From positions 806,001 through 870,000 of the forward strand of contig NZ_BSVA01000001.1 in the NCBI RefSeq assembly GCF_030161875.1: DNA of 64,000 nt, read 5' to 3'. This document shows positions 36,246 through 45,892 of this stretch, in pieces. How positions within the stretch are numbered: the first letter of the stretch is position 1; each line of letters starts with the position of its first letter. The notes below the pieces were generated by a model, which did no database searches, was not told the origin of the DNA, and saw nothing but the letters and a program-made list of their open reading frames with translations. The position numbers and the translations under genes are program-made. This DNA is from Homoserinibacter gongjuensis. Lineage in GTDB: Bacteria; Actinomycetota; Actinomycetes; Actinomycetales; Microbacteriaceae.

Positions 36246-37519
36246 GTGACCGCCGCATCCGCCCCCGAGAGCCCCTCGCCCGGCGCCTCGGCTTCGCGGA
36301 TGCGGTGATGATCGGCCTCGGATCGATGATCGGTGCCGGCGTGTTCGCGGTGCTCGCGCCGACCGCCGCGGTGGCCGGGCCGGCGCTGCTGATCGGGCTG
36401 CTCATCGCGGCCGTCGTGGCGTACGGCAACGCGACCTCGTCGGCGCAGCTCGCGGCCCAATATCCGACCTCGGGCGGCGCCTACGTGTACGGGCGCGAGC
36501 GGCTCGGCGCGTGGCCGGGATTCCTCGCCGGATGGTGCTTCGTCGTCGGCAAGACCGCGAGCTGCGCGGCCATGGCGCTGACCTTCGCCGCGTATGTCGC
36601 GCCTCCCGAGTGGCAGAAGCCCCTCGCGAGCGCCGGTGTCGCGGCGCTCACCCTCGTCAATTGCCTCGGCGTGCACCGCACCGCCGCAGCCACAAAGGTG
36701 ATCGTCGTGATCGTGCTCGCGGTGCTCGCGTTCGTCGTGACGGCGGGGCTCGCCTCGGGCGACGCGCAGCCCGCGCAGCTGGTGCCAGGGGGCGACGAGA
36801 CCACCGTCTACGCGGTGCTGCAGTCGGCCGGGCTGCTGTTCTTCGCCTTCGCCGGATACGCCCGCATCGCCACCCTGGGCGAGGAGGTGCGAGATCCCGC
36901 GCGCACGATTCCTCGTGCCATCGTCTGGGCGCTCGGCGGTGCACTCGCCGTGTACGCCACGATCGCGGTGGTGGCCCTGCTCGTGGTGGGAGCGCCCGCG
37001 CTCGCGACATCCCACGCACCGCTGGCCGACGTCGCGACGGCGGGCGGATGGGCGTGGGCGGCTCCCGTGGTGAGCGTCGGTGCGGCGCTCGCCGCGCTCG
37101 GTGCCCTGCTCGCCCTGCTCGCCGGCATCGGGCGCACGAGCCTCGCGATGGCACGCACGGGCGACCTCCCACGCTGGTTCGCCGCCGTGCATCCACGCTT
37201 CGCTGTTCCGCAACGCGCCGAACTGCTGTTGGGCATGGTGGTGTGCGCACTCGTGCTCGTCACCGACCTGCGCGGGGCGATCGGGTTCTCGTCGTTCGGG
37301 GTGCTGCTCTACTACCTGGTCGCCAACCTCGCCGCGCTCACACAGGACCGCGAACATCGGCGGTTTCCGCGAGCGCTTGCAGTCGTCGGGGCCGCCGGAT
37401 GCGTGCTCCTCGCCGCCACGCTGCCGCCGGCGTCGGTCGTCGGCGGTGCCCTGGTGATCGCGGCGGGAGCCGGGATTCGGGCCCTCGCGCAACTCGTCAG
37501 AAAAATAACGAACGGATAA
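36246..37519 (+). CDS. APC-family amino acid permease (frame-broken)
   Basis: About 424 residues and twelve hydrophobic segments. The first helix carries the APC signature MIGLGSMIGAGVFAVLAP. The remainder includes YPTSGGAYVYGRERLGAWPG and FFAFAGYARIATLGEEVRDP. The GTG at 36246 gives a short cytoplasmic tail, then the frame is lost near 36272 where a run of four C should be five, restoring PLARRLGFADAVMIGLG. Substrate unknown. Confidence 0.88.
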
Positions 37520-37742
37520 CTAGACAGCGTTACCTTTCCGTTATACATTGAAAGCGCTTGATTCGTTTGCTGTGGCGGATCAAGCGGAATGTGATTGCAG
37601 GACACTCTTGGTGCAAGGGAGAGGGTCGGCCGCTCGCCTCTGCGGCCGGCCCTCAATCACGTTAAGGCGCGGTTTCAAGACGCGTATCGCTGCGCGATGC
37701 GCTCCCCAACCGCCTACCGGTGACACTCTCTAGGCTGGCCTC
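37520..37742. other. AT-rich non-coding segment with hairpins and a REP copy
   Basis: No gene is seen. The first 100 bases are much poorer in G+C than the surroundings and contain TGAAAGCGCTTGA (37549-37561), which resembles a LacI-family half-palindrome. CGCTTGAT/ATCAAGCG can pair (37555-37586). A 10-bp stem lies at 37623-37652. A copy of the CTCAACC-family repeat lies at 37671-37711 (GGTTTCAAGACGC...CCCCAACC). Confidence 0.6.
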
Positions 37743-38177
37743 GTGAGCACGGATCCGGTCGACGCCTGGGAGGCCCTCTACCGCGCGCAGGTCGCGGTGA
37801 TGCGCCGCCTGAACGCCGAGTTCCCCGACGACGAGGTGAGCCTCACCGAGTACGACGTCATCTTCAACCTCTACCGGCAGCCGGGTCGTGCGGCCCGCAT
37901 CCGCGATCTCAACCGCCTGCTGCTGCTCAGCCAGCCGAGCGTCAGCCGCCTGCTCGACCGCCTAGTCGGGCGCGGCCTCGTCGTGAAGCGGAGGGATCCG
38001 GACGACGCCCGCGGCACGATCGTCGAGCTCACCGAGCACGGCGCCGAGGTGTTCCGCCGCGTCGGCGCGCAGCACGCGCGCTCGATCATGGCGTGGATGT
38101 CGGCCCTCGACGCCGAGGAACTCGAGCGCCTCGCGCAGATCACCGCGAGGCTGCGCGCGAGCGCCGAGCGCGGCTGA
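37743..38177 (+). CDS. MarR-family transcriptional regulator
   Basis: A 144-residue winged-helix protein from a GTG. YDVIFNLYRQPGRAARIRDL, LLSQPSVSRLLDRLVGRGLV and RDPDDARGTIVELTEHGAEV are typical. It is convergent with the pseudouridine genes (11-base gap). Its target is not evident. Confidence 0.9.
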   Translation: MSTDPVDAWEALYRAQVAVMRRLNAEFPDDEVSLTEYDVIFNLYRQPGRAARIRDLNRLLLLSQPSVSRLLDRLVGRGLVVKRRDPDDARGTIVELTEHGAEVFRRVGAQHARSIMAWMSALDAEELERLAQITARLRASAERG

Positions 38178-38188
38178 GCATCCCCGCG

Positions 38189-39075
38189 CTAGACCGGCGG
38201 CCGCCCGCCGATCACCATGACGGCGCGCGCCGCGACATAGACGGCTGCCTCGGCCGCCGCGATCGGATCAGCCGTACGCAGCCAGGCGTCGAGAAAGCCC
38301 GCGATGAAGGCGTCGCCCGCACCCGTCGGGTCGACCGCCCGCACCGACCGCGCGGGCACCGGCACGGGTGCCGCCCCGTCAGCGACGACGAGCACGCCCC
38401 GCTCGCCGCGGGTGAGCGCGACGAGCGGAAAGCTCGCTGCGAGCATCCGTGCTGCAGCATCCGCGTCGTCCTCCCCGGTGAGCAGCGTCGCCTCGTCGGC
38501 GCTCAGGAACAGCAGGCGCGCCCCGCGGATCGCCTCGAGGAAACGCTCGACGCCGAAGTCCGAGATGAACCCGATCGAGCCGGGGTTCACCGACACCGGC
38601 ACCCCCGCATCCGCCGCCCGCCCGAGCAGCGACCGCGTGCCCGCGACGCCGAAGCCGTCGACCACGCTGTAGCCGCTCACGTGCAGCAGGTGCGCGCCCG
38701 CGAGCAGCTCGTCGGTGACGGATGCCGACCGCAGCAGCGAGTTCGCCCCGCGCTCGGTGAGCATGGACCGTTGCGCGCCCTGCACGACGATGATGATGGT
38801 GCCGGTCGGCACGCCGATCTCGACCTGCAGGTGCGGCGTGACACCCGCCTCACGCAACTCCTCCTCGTGGAAGGCGGCGTCGTGTGACCCGACGGCGGCC
38901 ACGAAGTCGACGGCGACCCCGCGGCTCGCGAGCCAGGTCGCGGTGTTGGCCGCCGACCCCCGGATGCGAGCTTGATCGTGGCGGTCGTATCGGTGTCGGG
39001 GCGGATCGCCTCGCGCGGCACGGCCACGATGTCGTTGATGAGGTCGCCGATCACGACGACCCGCTCGCCTCTCAT
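38189..39075 (-). CDS. psuK: PfkB-family kinase, probable pseudouridine kinase (frame-broken)
   Basis: Ribokinase-fold kinase of 295 residues. It begins MRGERVVVIGDLINDIVAVP, followed after a frame break near 38958 (five G that should be six) by GGSAANTATWLASRG. The catalytic signature VDPTGAGDAFIAGFLDAW is intact. Its ATG overlaps the psuG stop, so it most likely phosphorylates pseudouridine to the substrate of PsuG. The kinase subtype is assigned mainly from this context. Confidence 0.85.
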
Positions 39076-39994
39076 GCGCGCGGCGTGAGGCGCGACCAGG
39101 CGATCGCGACCTCGGCAGCGACCCGCACGTTGTTGCGGGCGAGATCGAGGTTGACCTCGAGGCTCCTGCCCCCGACGCGTCGACGACATAGCCGAGCAGG
39201 AAGGGCGTCACTGCCTTGCCGCGCACGCCGGCCTCTTCGGCTGCGGCGAAGGCGGTGCGCAGCACCCGGTCGTGCTCGGCGGGGTCCCACTGCTGCTCGA
39301 GCGGGATGGGGTTGGCGAGCACGATGCCGGTGCGCGATCCGCGCGCGTCACGCGCCGCCATGACCGCCGCGACCTGCTCGGCGGAGTCGACCTTCCAGTC
39401 GAGCTCGAAGCCCGACTCGCGCAGCCAGAACGCCGGGAACGCCGTGGTGCGGTAGCCGATCACGGGCACGCTGAGCGTCTCGAGCCGCTCGAGCGTCGCG
39501 CCGATGTCGAGCACGCTCTTGACGCCCGCCGAGACGACCGTCACCGGGTTCTCGGCGAGGGTCGGCAGGTCGGCCGACTCGTCGAAGGTCTCGGCGGCAC
39601 CGCGGTGCACGCCGCCCAGGCCGCCCGTGGCGAACACGCGGATGCCGGCGAGGCTCGCGAGGTGCGCCGTCGCCGCGACGGTGGTCGCCCCCGAACGCCC
39701 GAGCGCCGCGAGGATCGGCAGGTCGCGCACGGAGGCCTTGGCGAGCTCGTCCTCGGCGATGCGACGCACGCCATCGGCATCCAGTCCGATCTGCGGCACC
39801 CCGTCGAGCACCGCGATCGTCGCGGGCGTGACGCCCTGATCACGCAGCAGCTGCTCGAACTCGAGCGCCGCCTTGTGATTGCGCGGGCGCGGCAGCCCGT
39901 GGCTGATGATCGTCGATTCGAGCGCGACGACGGGACGGCCGCCGGCGAGCGCGTCGGCGACCTCGGTGGAGAGCTGGAAGGGGTCACCCTCCAC
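39072..39994 (-). CDS. psuG: pseudouridine-5'-phosphate glycosidase (frame-broken)
   Basis: Cleaves pseudouridine 5'-phosphate to uracil and ribose 5-phosphate. About 307 residues. Conserved catalytic segments are VALESTIISHGLPRP (Glu), DELAKASVRDLP (Lys) and VSAGVKSVLDIGATLE (Lys), with VFATGGLGGVHRG. Near 39170 a run of five G should be six, after which LEVNLDLARNNVRVAAEVA completes the C-terminus. Start taken as GTG 39994; a TTG at 40018 is possible. Confidence 0.92.
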
Positions 39995-40045
39995 GGTAAT
40001 GCCCGGCGGACGGCGCAATGAGCGAGACGGCGAAGCCCTAGCATC

Positions 40046-40675
40046 ATGACCATGCCCGACGCACCCATCACCCGCCGCGAGGCGTTCGATCGCGTGACCC
40101 GCGCACGGGAACGCGTCGCCGCCGCTCAGCTGCTCGCCGAGGCGGCCCAGGCGGAGCTCGTGCGTGCCGAGTCGGCCCTCGCCACGGCCATTCCTGACGC
40201 GACCATGTTGGCCGACGACCCGGCTGCCGTGCCGCGCGACACCCGTCCAGCGGCCGCGTCGGGCGAGCTCCGCGAGGCGCTCGGCCCGGGCCCCGCCGAC
40301 TGGCGCCGCCGCCGCACGTCGACCACGTGGGCGGTCAGCCTCGTCGCCCTTGCCGTCTCCCTCCTGCTGCATTGGATCGCACAGATGGCCTTCGGCGCCG
40401 TGGCGGGCGCGATGATCGGCATCGAGGGGTTCGCGAACATCACGGAGCGCGACCTCGAGACGATGCAGATCATGACTCTCGCCTCGACCCTCGCCCTCAC
40501 CGTGATCGCCATCGGGTGGTGCGGCCTGCTCAGCTACGAGCGGCTCAGCTGGCCGCCCGCGATCGGCGACTACGGGATGAACTGGTGGCGGTACTGCTTC
40601 GCCCCCGTGCTCGGCCTGACGCTCGTTCACGGGGTGGTCTTCGCGCTGCTGATGTTCGACGCGGCGCGCCCCTGA
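40046..40675 (+). CDS. hypothetical membrane protein
   Basis: A 209-residue protein of unknown family. The N-terminal 50 residues (REAFDRVTRARERVAAAQLL) look like an amphipathic coiled coil, then a Pro/Arg linker. Three hydrophobic segments follow at about 95-125, 144-165 and 184-205. It is convergent with the AGPS-like gene by three bases. No function proposed. Confidence 0.75.
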   Translation: MTMPDAPITRREAFDRVTRARERVAAAQLLAEAAQAELVRAESALATAIPDATMLADDPAAVPRDTRPAAASGELREALGPGPADWRRRRTSTTWAVSLVALAVSLLLHWIAQMAFGAVAGAMIGIEGFANITERDLETMQIMTLASTLALTVIAIGWCGLLSYERLSWPPAIGDYGMNWWRYCFAPVLGLTLVHGVVFALLMFDAARP

Positions 40676-40678
40676 CCG

Positions 40679-42380
40679 CTACTCCACCAGTTCGCGCTCG
40701 GCGGGCACGACCTTGCCGGGGTTGAAGTTGTCGCCCGGGTCGACCGCCGAGAACAGCCCGCGCATGACCGCGACGCCCTCGGCGGAGATGTCCTGTTCGA
40801 GCCACGGCGAGTGCTCGACGCCCACGCCGTGGTGGTGCGAGATCGTGCCGCCGTTGTCGACGAAGGCCTGCTGGATGGCCGATTTCACGACGTCGTACTC
40901 GGCGAGCATGTCCTCTCCGCCCACGAAGGCGAAGGTGAAGTAGAGGCACGCGCCCGAATGGTAGGAGTGCGAGAGGTGGCACATGATCCACCCCTTGGTG
41001 CCGATCTCGTCGTAGGCGCGGTTGGCGGCCGCGACGACCCCGTTGTAGAGCGGCAGCAGCTTCGACCACGGCGCGGCGGTCTCGGAGACGTCGCCCGCGG
41101 CCCCCGGTCGAGCAGGAAGTCGCGCAGGTAGGGGGTGTCGAACTTCTTCTGGTCGTAGAGCACACCCGGACCGGTGCCGACGCCCATGCCCCCGTGCTGC
41201 TTCACGATGGCACCCACGAGCTTCTTCTGCCGGGTGACGTGCGCCGCCCCGCCCTCGAAGCCGATGAACGAGAGGCAGATCTCGTCGAGGTTCCACCCCT
41301 TCGACTTCATGAGGGCGGGCAGCACCTTGCCGGCCAGCAGCGCATCCATCCCGTGGCGCTCCTTGCTCGTCGCCATCGAGAAGCCGGTCTCGCGAGCATC
41401 GGAGACGCGCGTGATGATGGGCGAGGCGTCGGACTCCGAGATGGTCTGCATCGCCTTGATGCCCGCCTCCCACGTGGGGAAGAAGTACGCCTGGATCTCG
41501 CGCACCTCGGCCACGCGGTGCACCTGCGCGGTGATCTCGGTGATGACCCCCAGGCGGCCCTCGCTGCCGACGATCATCTCGCGCACGCTCGGTCCTGTCG
41601 ACGCGGATGGGATCGCGGGGATCACGAGCACGCCGTCGCGGCCGTCGCGCGAGGGGCGCACGACCCGGATGCCGCGCACGATCTGGGCGATGTCGCCGTA
41701 CTTGTCGGACTGCATGCCGGATGAGCGCGTGGCCGCCCAGCCGCCGATCGTCGAGTGGGTGAAGCTGTCGGGGAAGTGCCCGATCGTCCAGCCCTGGGCG
41801 GCGAGCTGCGCCTCGAGGTGCGGACCGAGCGCACCGGCCTGGATGCGGGCGAGGCCCGAGTCGGCGTCGATGTCGATGACGCTGTTCATGCGGCCCATGT
41901 CGAGCGACACGACCGTGCGGCTCTCCCCGGCACCGGTTCGAGGGAGCCGGCGATGTTGCTGCCCCCGCCGAACGGGATCAGCACGGCGTCTTCGGCGACC
42001 GCGGCATCCACGATGCGCTGCACGTCGTCTTCGTCGGCCGGGTAGACGACGACGTCGACGGCGCGCTCGATGCGGTTGGTGCGGATGCGCACGAGGTCGC
42101 GCAGGCTCTTGCCGTAGGTGTGCACGACGCGGTCCATGGCATCCGTGGTCACGAAGTCCGCGCCGACGATGTCGGTGAGGCTCGAGAGGAAGGCGGATGA
42201 CACGTTCGCCTCGGCGAGGTCGAGGGCGGCGAACTCGGGCTGCTCGGCCTTCTGGGCGGTGGCGAGGTCGAGGCCGACCGCCTGCAGCACGAAGGGTGCG
42301 AAGCCGGGCTTGTCTTCGTGATGGAATCCGACGCCCTCGACGCCCCAGCCCCACCACTTCATGTGCTCGACGTCAGTCAC
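40679..42380 (-). CDS. alkyl-DHAP synthase-like FAD-binding oxidase (two frame breaks)
   Basis: FAD protein of about 567 residues of the vanillyl-alcohol-oxidase fold. HMKWWGWGVEG at the N-terminus, IPFGGGSNIAGSLE (FAD pyrophosphate loop), GWAATRSSGMQSDKYGDI and the C-terminal GTISHHHGVGVEHSPWL match the AGPS/ADPS branch: the triple-His motif is the hallmark of alkylglycerone-phosphate synthases rather than D-lactate dehydrogenases. DPGDNFNPGKVV closes the domain. Missing bases near 41936 and 41103 split the frame. The GTG at 42380 overlaps the plsC stop. In ether-lipid synthesis this enzyme exchanges an acyl chain for a fatty alcohol on DHAP. Mycobacterial AgpS homologues exist without proven activity. 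Confidence 0.85.
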
Positions 42381-43239
42381 GGTCTCTCTCCTTCGGGCGA
42401 CGACTGCGCGTCCGGCTCCGGGTTGCCGGGCGACGCGCTCAGAATACGGGGTGCGTAGGCGTCGTGCATGCGCTCCACCTCGGCGCGGATGCGGGCCGTG
42501 AACGCCACCGCGGTCTCCCCGGTTCGGCGCGCATGGGGGCGCCGAACACGACGCCGACCGGGAGGCGTCCGGGCTTCGGCCAGCTGCTGCCCCGCGGGTG
42601 CGCGATGCCGGCACCGATGAGGGCCACCGGGAGGCACGGCACGTCGGTCGCGATCGCGAGGGATGCCGCGCCCTGCTTGAAGTGCCCCATCTCGCCGTTC
42701 TTCGACCGGGTGCCCTCGGGGAACACCAGCAGCGGCACGCCGCGCTCGAGCAGGGTCTTGGCCGAGACGGCCCGCTGATTGACGCCCTTGCGGTCGACGG
42801 GGAAGGCATTGAAGAAGAGGGCGGTGAGCCCGCGCCGCCACCACACGTCGAAGAAGTAGTCGGCCGCAGCGCCCGCGGCGAGGTAGCGCGCGAGCCGACG
42901 CGGCAGGGCGCCCAGGATGAGCGGCGCGTCGAGGTGGCTCGAATGGTTCGCGACCACGACGAAGGCGCGCGGCACATCCCTCAGCTTGCGACGCCCGACG
43001 ACCGTCACCTTGACCACCGACCAGGTCACCGGCTTCAGGATGCCGCGCTGCGCCACGAAGCGGGCCACGGCCTGGGCGTGGGAGGTGAAACGGTCGTTGC
43101 GGGGGTGTGGTCCGCGTCGATCGTCACCATGCAGCCAGGCTAGTCCCGGTGCATTCCACAGCGGGCTGCGGATGCTCGGCTCGCCGCCGCTGGGAATGTC
43201 CCCCGTGTGCGCTACGTTGTCTGCAAGTGGATCGGGCAT
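42377..43239 (-). CDS. 1-acylglycerol-3-phosphate O-acyltransferase, PlsC (frame-broken)
   Basis: Membrane-associated acyltransferase of about 287 residues. The catalytic HX4D box is VVANHSSHLDAPL, the phosphate-binding box VFPEGTRSKNGEM, and GVVFGAPMRAEPG follows. A run of four G near 42518 should be five, after which TAVAFTARIRAEVERMHDAY completes the protein. Start uncertain: ATG at 43239 gives a long tail; a shorter start is likely. Co-transcribed with the AGPS-like gene, so it may acylate sn-2 of an ether lysophosphatidate. Confidence 0.88.
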
Positions 43240-43253
43240 TCTCGATCGGCGCT

Positions 43254-43278
43254 AGGCTCCGGGGTTCATCCGGGGCCT
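43254..43278 (-). terminator. stem-loop after DUF3800 gene
   Basis: AGGCTCCGG and CCGGGGCCT pair (one mismatch) over seven bases just downstream of the DUF3800 stop. No T-run. Confidence 0.45.
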
Positions 43279-43286
43279 TTCGCTTT

Positions 43287-44048
43287 CTACGGGTAGACCT
43301 TCATGCCGTAGCCGTCCATCTCACCCTGGGACGACGTGACGATCTTCGATTGAAGGACGTCCCAGGCCCGATTCGGCTGCCCAGGTCGAAGATCGTGAAG
43401 ACCAATGGGCCTCGCAACCAGATCAGCGACCTGCAGACCCGGGCTGTTGACCTGCTTGCTCACGCAGAGGAAGTTGAGCGTTTGGGGCATCCCGCGCATG
43501 CGGGTGCTGTCCATGATGCGCCGGAACTGCAACTCGAGTTCTCGGTCCTCGTCTTTGCCACGACTCTCGAAGACGACAAAGACGCGACGACCGACCTGAC
43601 CGCGCGCCTGCAGCTGGAGGAAGACTCTCTCGAGGCCGAACTCCAGAGCCACGTGGTAGGGGCTGACGTCTCGGCCCACGCGCTGTCGAAATTCGTGCTT
43701 GCGAATCACCGTTGCGACAATGCCGAAACGCGGCAGCGCGATCAGTTCATCGAGGCGAGCCATGAATCTGGCCCGAACGTCTCCCACCCTGAGGAGATCG
43801 AACGGAGGGAGGCTCTTGCGGATCTCCCGTTCGTGGAACACGACCATGTCGTGGCCGAAGAAGTCGAACTTCATCTGCTCAACCGCGGGAACAACGCGAC
43901 GGACGTACTCGTCGACGGGGTAGATGCAGAACGCGAGGACAAACCGCGGGTACTCAGGGTTGATCTCGGTCAGGCTGTGGTCGCCGCTCTCGTCGACGTA
44001 GACGATGTAGTCGCTGTTGCGACGGGCGAGGCTCGCTGAACCGGGCAT
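43287..44048 (-). CDS. DUF3800 domain protein
   Basis: A 253-residue protein with the family N-terminus YIVYVDESGDHSLTEI, the acidic RNase-H-like first strand. Later acidic residues lie in VVFESRGKDEDRELE, and QVADLVARPIGLH matches the DUF3800 C-terminal motif. G+C is visibly lower than in neighbouring genes, consistent with transfer. DUF3800 genes are scattered among bacteria, sometimes near mobile or defence genes; none are seen here. Function unknown. Confidence 0.85.
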   Translation of the reverse strand: MPGSASLARRNSDYIVYVDESGDHSLTEINPEYPRFVLAFCIYPVDEYVRRVVPAVEQMKFDFFGHDMVVFHEREIRKSLPPFDLLRVGDVRARFMARLDELIALPRFGIVATVIRKHEFRQRVGRDVSPYHVALEFGLERVFLQLQARGQVGRRVFVVFESRGKDEDRELELQFRRIMDSTRMRGMPQTLNFLCVSKQVNSPGLQVADLVARPIGLHDLRPGQPNRAWDVLQSKIVTSSQGEMDGYGMKVYP

Positions 44049-44147
44049 ACGGCCACGCTAGCCACGGCCGCCGTCATACGACCGGGACGGCAGGCACCAC
44101 CATCCGTCTCCACCGGCCACCGGCCACGCGCCTGCCGTATCCGCCCC

Positions 44148-44543
44148 TCACGAGTGCAGCGTGACGACGTAGCCGTCGGGGTCGCGCAGCGCGAACTGGG
44201 TGCCGAAGGGACCCTCGAAGGGCTCCTGCACGATCTCGACGCCCTGCTCGGCGAGCGTGGCGTGCACGGCGCGGGCATCCTCGGTGCGGAACCAGACGCC
44301 GACGCCGGCACCGAGCTGCCCGATCGCGTCGAGGTCGACCCCGGGGAACGGGTCGCGCACGGCGAAGGCGACCGCCCCATCCGGGGTGCCGAAGACGACC
44401 GCTGCGGGGTTCGGGGCGGGCAGGCGGGTGAGGCCGAGGAGGTCTTCATAGAAGTGCGCGGATGCCTGGCGGTCGCGCACCTGGAACGACACGAAGTCGG
44501 GCGGGGTCGTGGAGCTCGAGGTGGAGGTTTCTGTGTTCGTCAT
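44148..44543 (-). CDS. VOC/glyoxalase family protein
   Basis: A 131-residue protein with two beta-alpha-beta-beta-beta modules: FVSFQVRDRQASAHFYEDLL and GVGVWFRTEDARAVHATLAE. The family metal positions are partly present (C-terminal FALRDPDGYVVTLHS). The N-terminus is a Ser/Thr-rich tail. It is divergent from a MarR regulator with a symmetrical double operator, suggesting detoxification or antibiotic-binding induced by a small molecule. Confidence 0.85.
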   Translation of the reverse strand: MTNTETSTSSSTTPPDFVSFQVRDRQASAHFYEDLLGLTRLPAPNPAAVVFGTPDGAVAFAVRDPFPGVDLDAIGQLGAGVGVWFRTEDARAVHATLAEQGVEIVQEPFEGPFGTQFALRDPDGYVVTLHS

Positions 44544-44590
44544 GTCAATATGCTGACACTCGAAGCGTGGTGTGTCAAACTATTGACATG
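44541..44590. promoter_or_regulatory. double palindromic operator spanning both start codons
   Basis: TGTCAATATGCTGACA (44544-44559) and TGTCAAACTATTGACA (44573-44588) are each 5-bp-arm palindromes 29 bases apart centre to centre. The whole interval 44541-44590 is also a larger inverted repeat that begins with the VOC start codon and ends with the MarR start codon. Both transcripts probably begin at or very near their ATG. Confidence 0.7.
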
Positions 44591-45019
44591 ACGCAGGCCA
44601 CCACCATCGCGGAGCGGCTCGGAGTGCTCATCAAGGAGACCCAGGCGCTCCTGCATCAGCGCATGGACGAGCGCCTGCGTCCCCTCGGGCTGAGCGTGCC
44701 GCAGTACGCGTGCCTCACCGCGCTGCACGACACCCCGGGCATCACGGGGTCCGAGCTCGCACGGCGCACCTTCGTGTCGCGACAGTCGACGAACGTGCTG
44801 CTGCAGGGCCTCGAGAAGCGCGGCCTCATCGAGCGCTCCCCCGACTCCGGTCCCCGCCGGGAGCGGGCGACCGAGCTCACGCCGGAGGCACGCTCCCTGC
44901 TCGCGCGCGCCCGCACGCAGGTCGCCGGCGTCGCGGATGCGATGACGGAGTCGCTCCCCGCCGCCGAGCTGCGGCAGCTGGAGGCACTGCTCGCCCGGTG
45001 CCGCGACGGCTTGCGCTGA
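44588..45019 (+). CDS. MarR-family transcriptional regulator
   Basis: A 143-residue regulator. LSVPQYACLTALHDTPGITG, RRTFVSRQSTNVLLQGLEKR and a basic wing SPDSGPRRERATELTPEARS are typical. The ATG lies inside the second operator, so no ribosome site is present. Expected to repress itself and the divergent VOC gene. Confidence 0.9.
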   Translation: MTQATTIAERLGVLIKETQALLHQRMDERLRPLGLSVPQYACLTALHDTPGITGSELARRTFVSRQSTNVLLQGLEKRGLIERSPDSGPRRERATELTPEARSLLARARTQVAGVADAMTESLPAAELRQLEALLARCRDGLR

Positions 45020-45044
45020 GTGCGGCGGACGCGGCGGGCCGGGC

Positions 45045-45821
45045 CTACGGCTGCTCGCTGTGGCGCGAGCTCGAGATCGTGCGCGACACCCAGCGCACCG
45101 TGCGCGGTGGCAGATGACGCAGCCACCAGCTGAGGAAGCGGTAGCGCAGGCTCGGGATCGACAGCGCGCGCCCGCGTGCGACATCCTTCAGGCACGCGGC
45201 GACGAGATCCGACGCGTCGAGCCAGAGCCACGACGGGATCGACGACTTGCGGATCTCGGCGCGGTCGTGGAACTCGGTGTGCACCCAGCCCGGCAGCAGA
45301 GCCGTCACCGTGACCCCCGTGCCGTGCAGCGCGTTCGACAGGCTCTCGCTGTAGACCCGCATCCAGGCCTTGATGGCCGAGTACAGCCCCATCGAGAGGT
45401 AACCGGCCACGCTCGCGACGTTGATGATCGCGCCCTCGCCGCGCGCGCGCATCCCGGGCACCGCGGCGGCGGCGAGCACGAGCGGAGCGTGCATCATGAC
45501 CGTGATGGCGTCGTCGGCCTCGGCGAGGTCGGGGTCGGACAGGCGCGACTTCATGCCGTATCCGGCGTTGTTGACGAGCAGATCGACGGGCCGCTCCCGG
45601 TCGCCGAGCCGCCGCGCCACGCGGTGCACGTCGACCTGCTTGCCGAGGTCGGCGACGATCGTCTCGACCTCGCGGCCGGTCGCACGCAGCTCGGCGGCGA
45701 CCTCGTCGAGCCGGGATTCCGTGCGCGCCACGAGCACGAGGTCGTAGCCGCGGGCGGCGAGGGTGCGCGCGAACGCGGCGCCGATCCCGGCGGTGCCGCC
45801 GGTGACGAGAGCGATGGGCAT
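45045..45821 (-). CDS. short-chain dehydrogenase/reductase
   Basis: A 258-residue classical SDR: cofactor loop LVTGGTAGIGAAFARTLAAR, NNAGYG, catalytic Ser in NVASVAGYLS and YSAIK (Tyr-x-x-x-Lys near 155). Arg37-type residue in VARTESR favours NADP(H). The C-terminal SLRYRFLSWWLRHLPP is hydrophobic/basic and may be membrane-associated. It is 71 bases from the divergent ferritin-like/FAR operon. Similar SDRs reduce long-chain or glycerone-linked ketones; the substrate here is inferred only from context. Confidence 0.88.
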   Translation of the reverse strand: MPIALVTGGTAGIGAAFARTLAARGYDLVLVARTESRLDEVAAELRATGREVETIVADLGKQVDVHRVARRLGDRERPVDLLVNNAGYGMKSRLSDPDLAEADDAITVMMHAPLVLAAAAVPGMRARGEGAIINVASVAGYLSMGLYSAIKAWMRVYSESLSNALHGTGVTVTALLPGWVHTEFHDRAEIRKSSIPSWLWLDASDLVAACLKDVARGRALSIPSLRYRFLSWWLRHLPPRTVRWVSRTISSSRHSEQP

Positions 45822-45892
45822 ATGGCTTACGATACGGTCATCCGGGGCGCACCTTCCGCCCGAGTGCGCCCACAGGAAGGCCCACCACCGGC

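Noticed and set aside
43287..45019. Defence island built around DUF3800
   Set aside because: No nuclease, methylase, helicase or other defence gene adjoins it; the neighbours are VOC, MarR and lipid-type genes.
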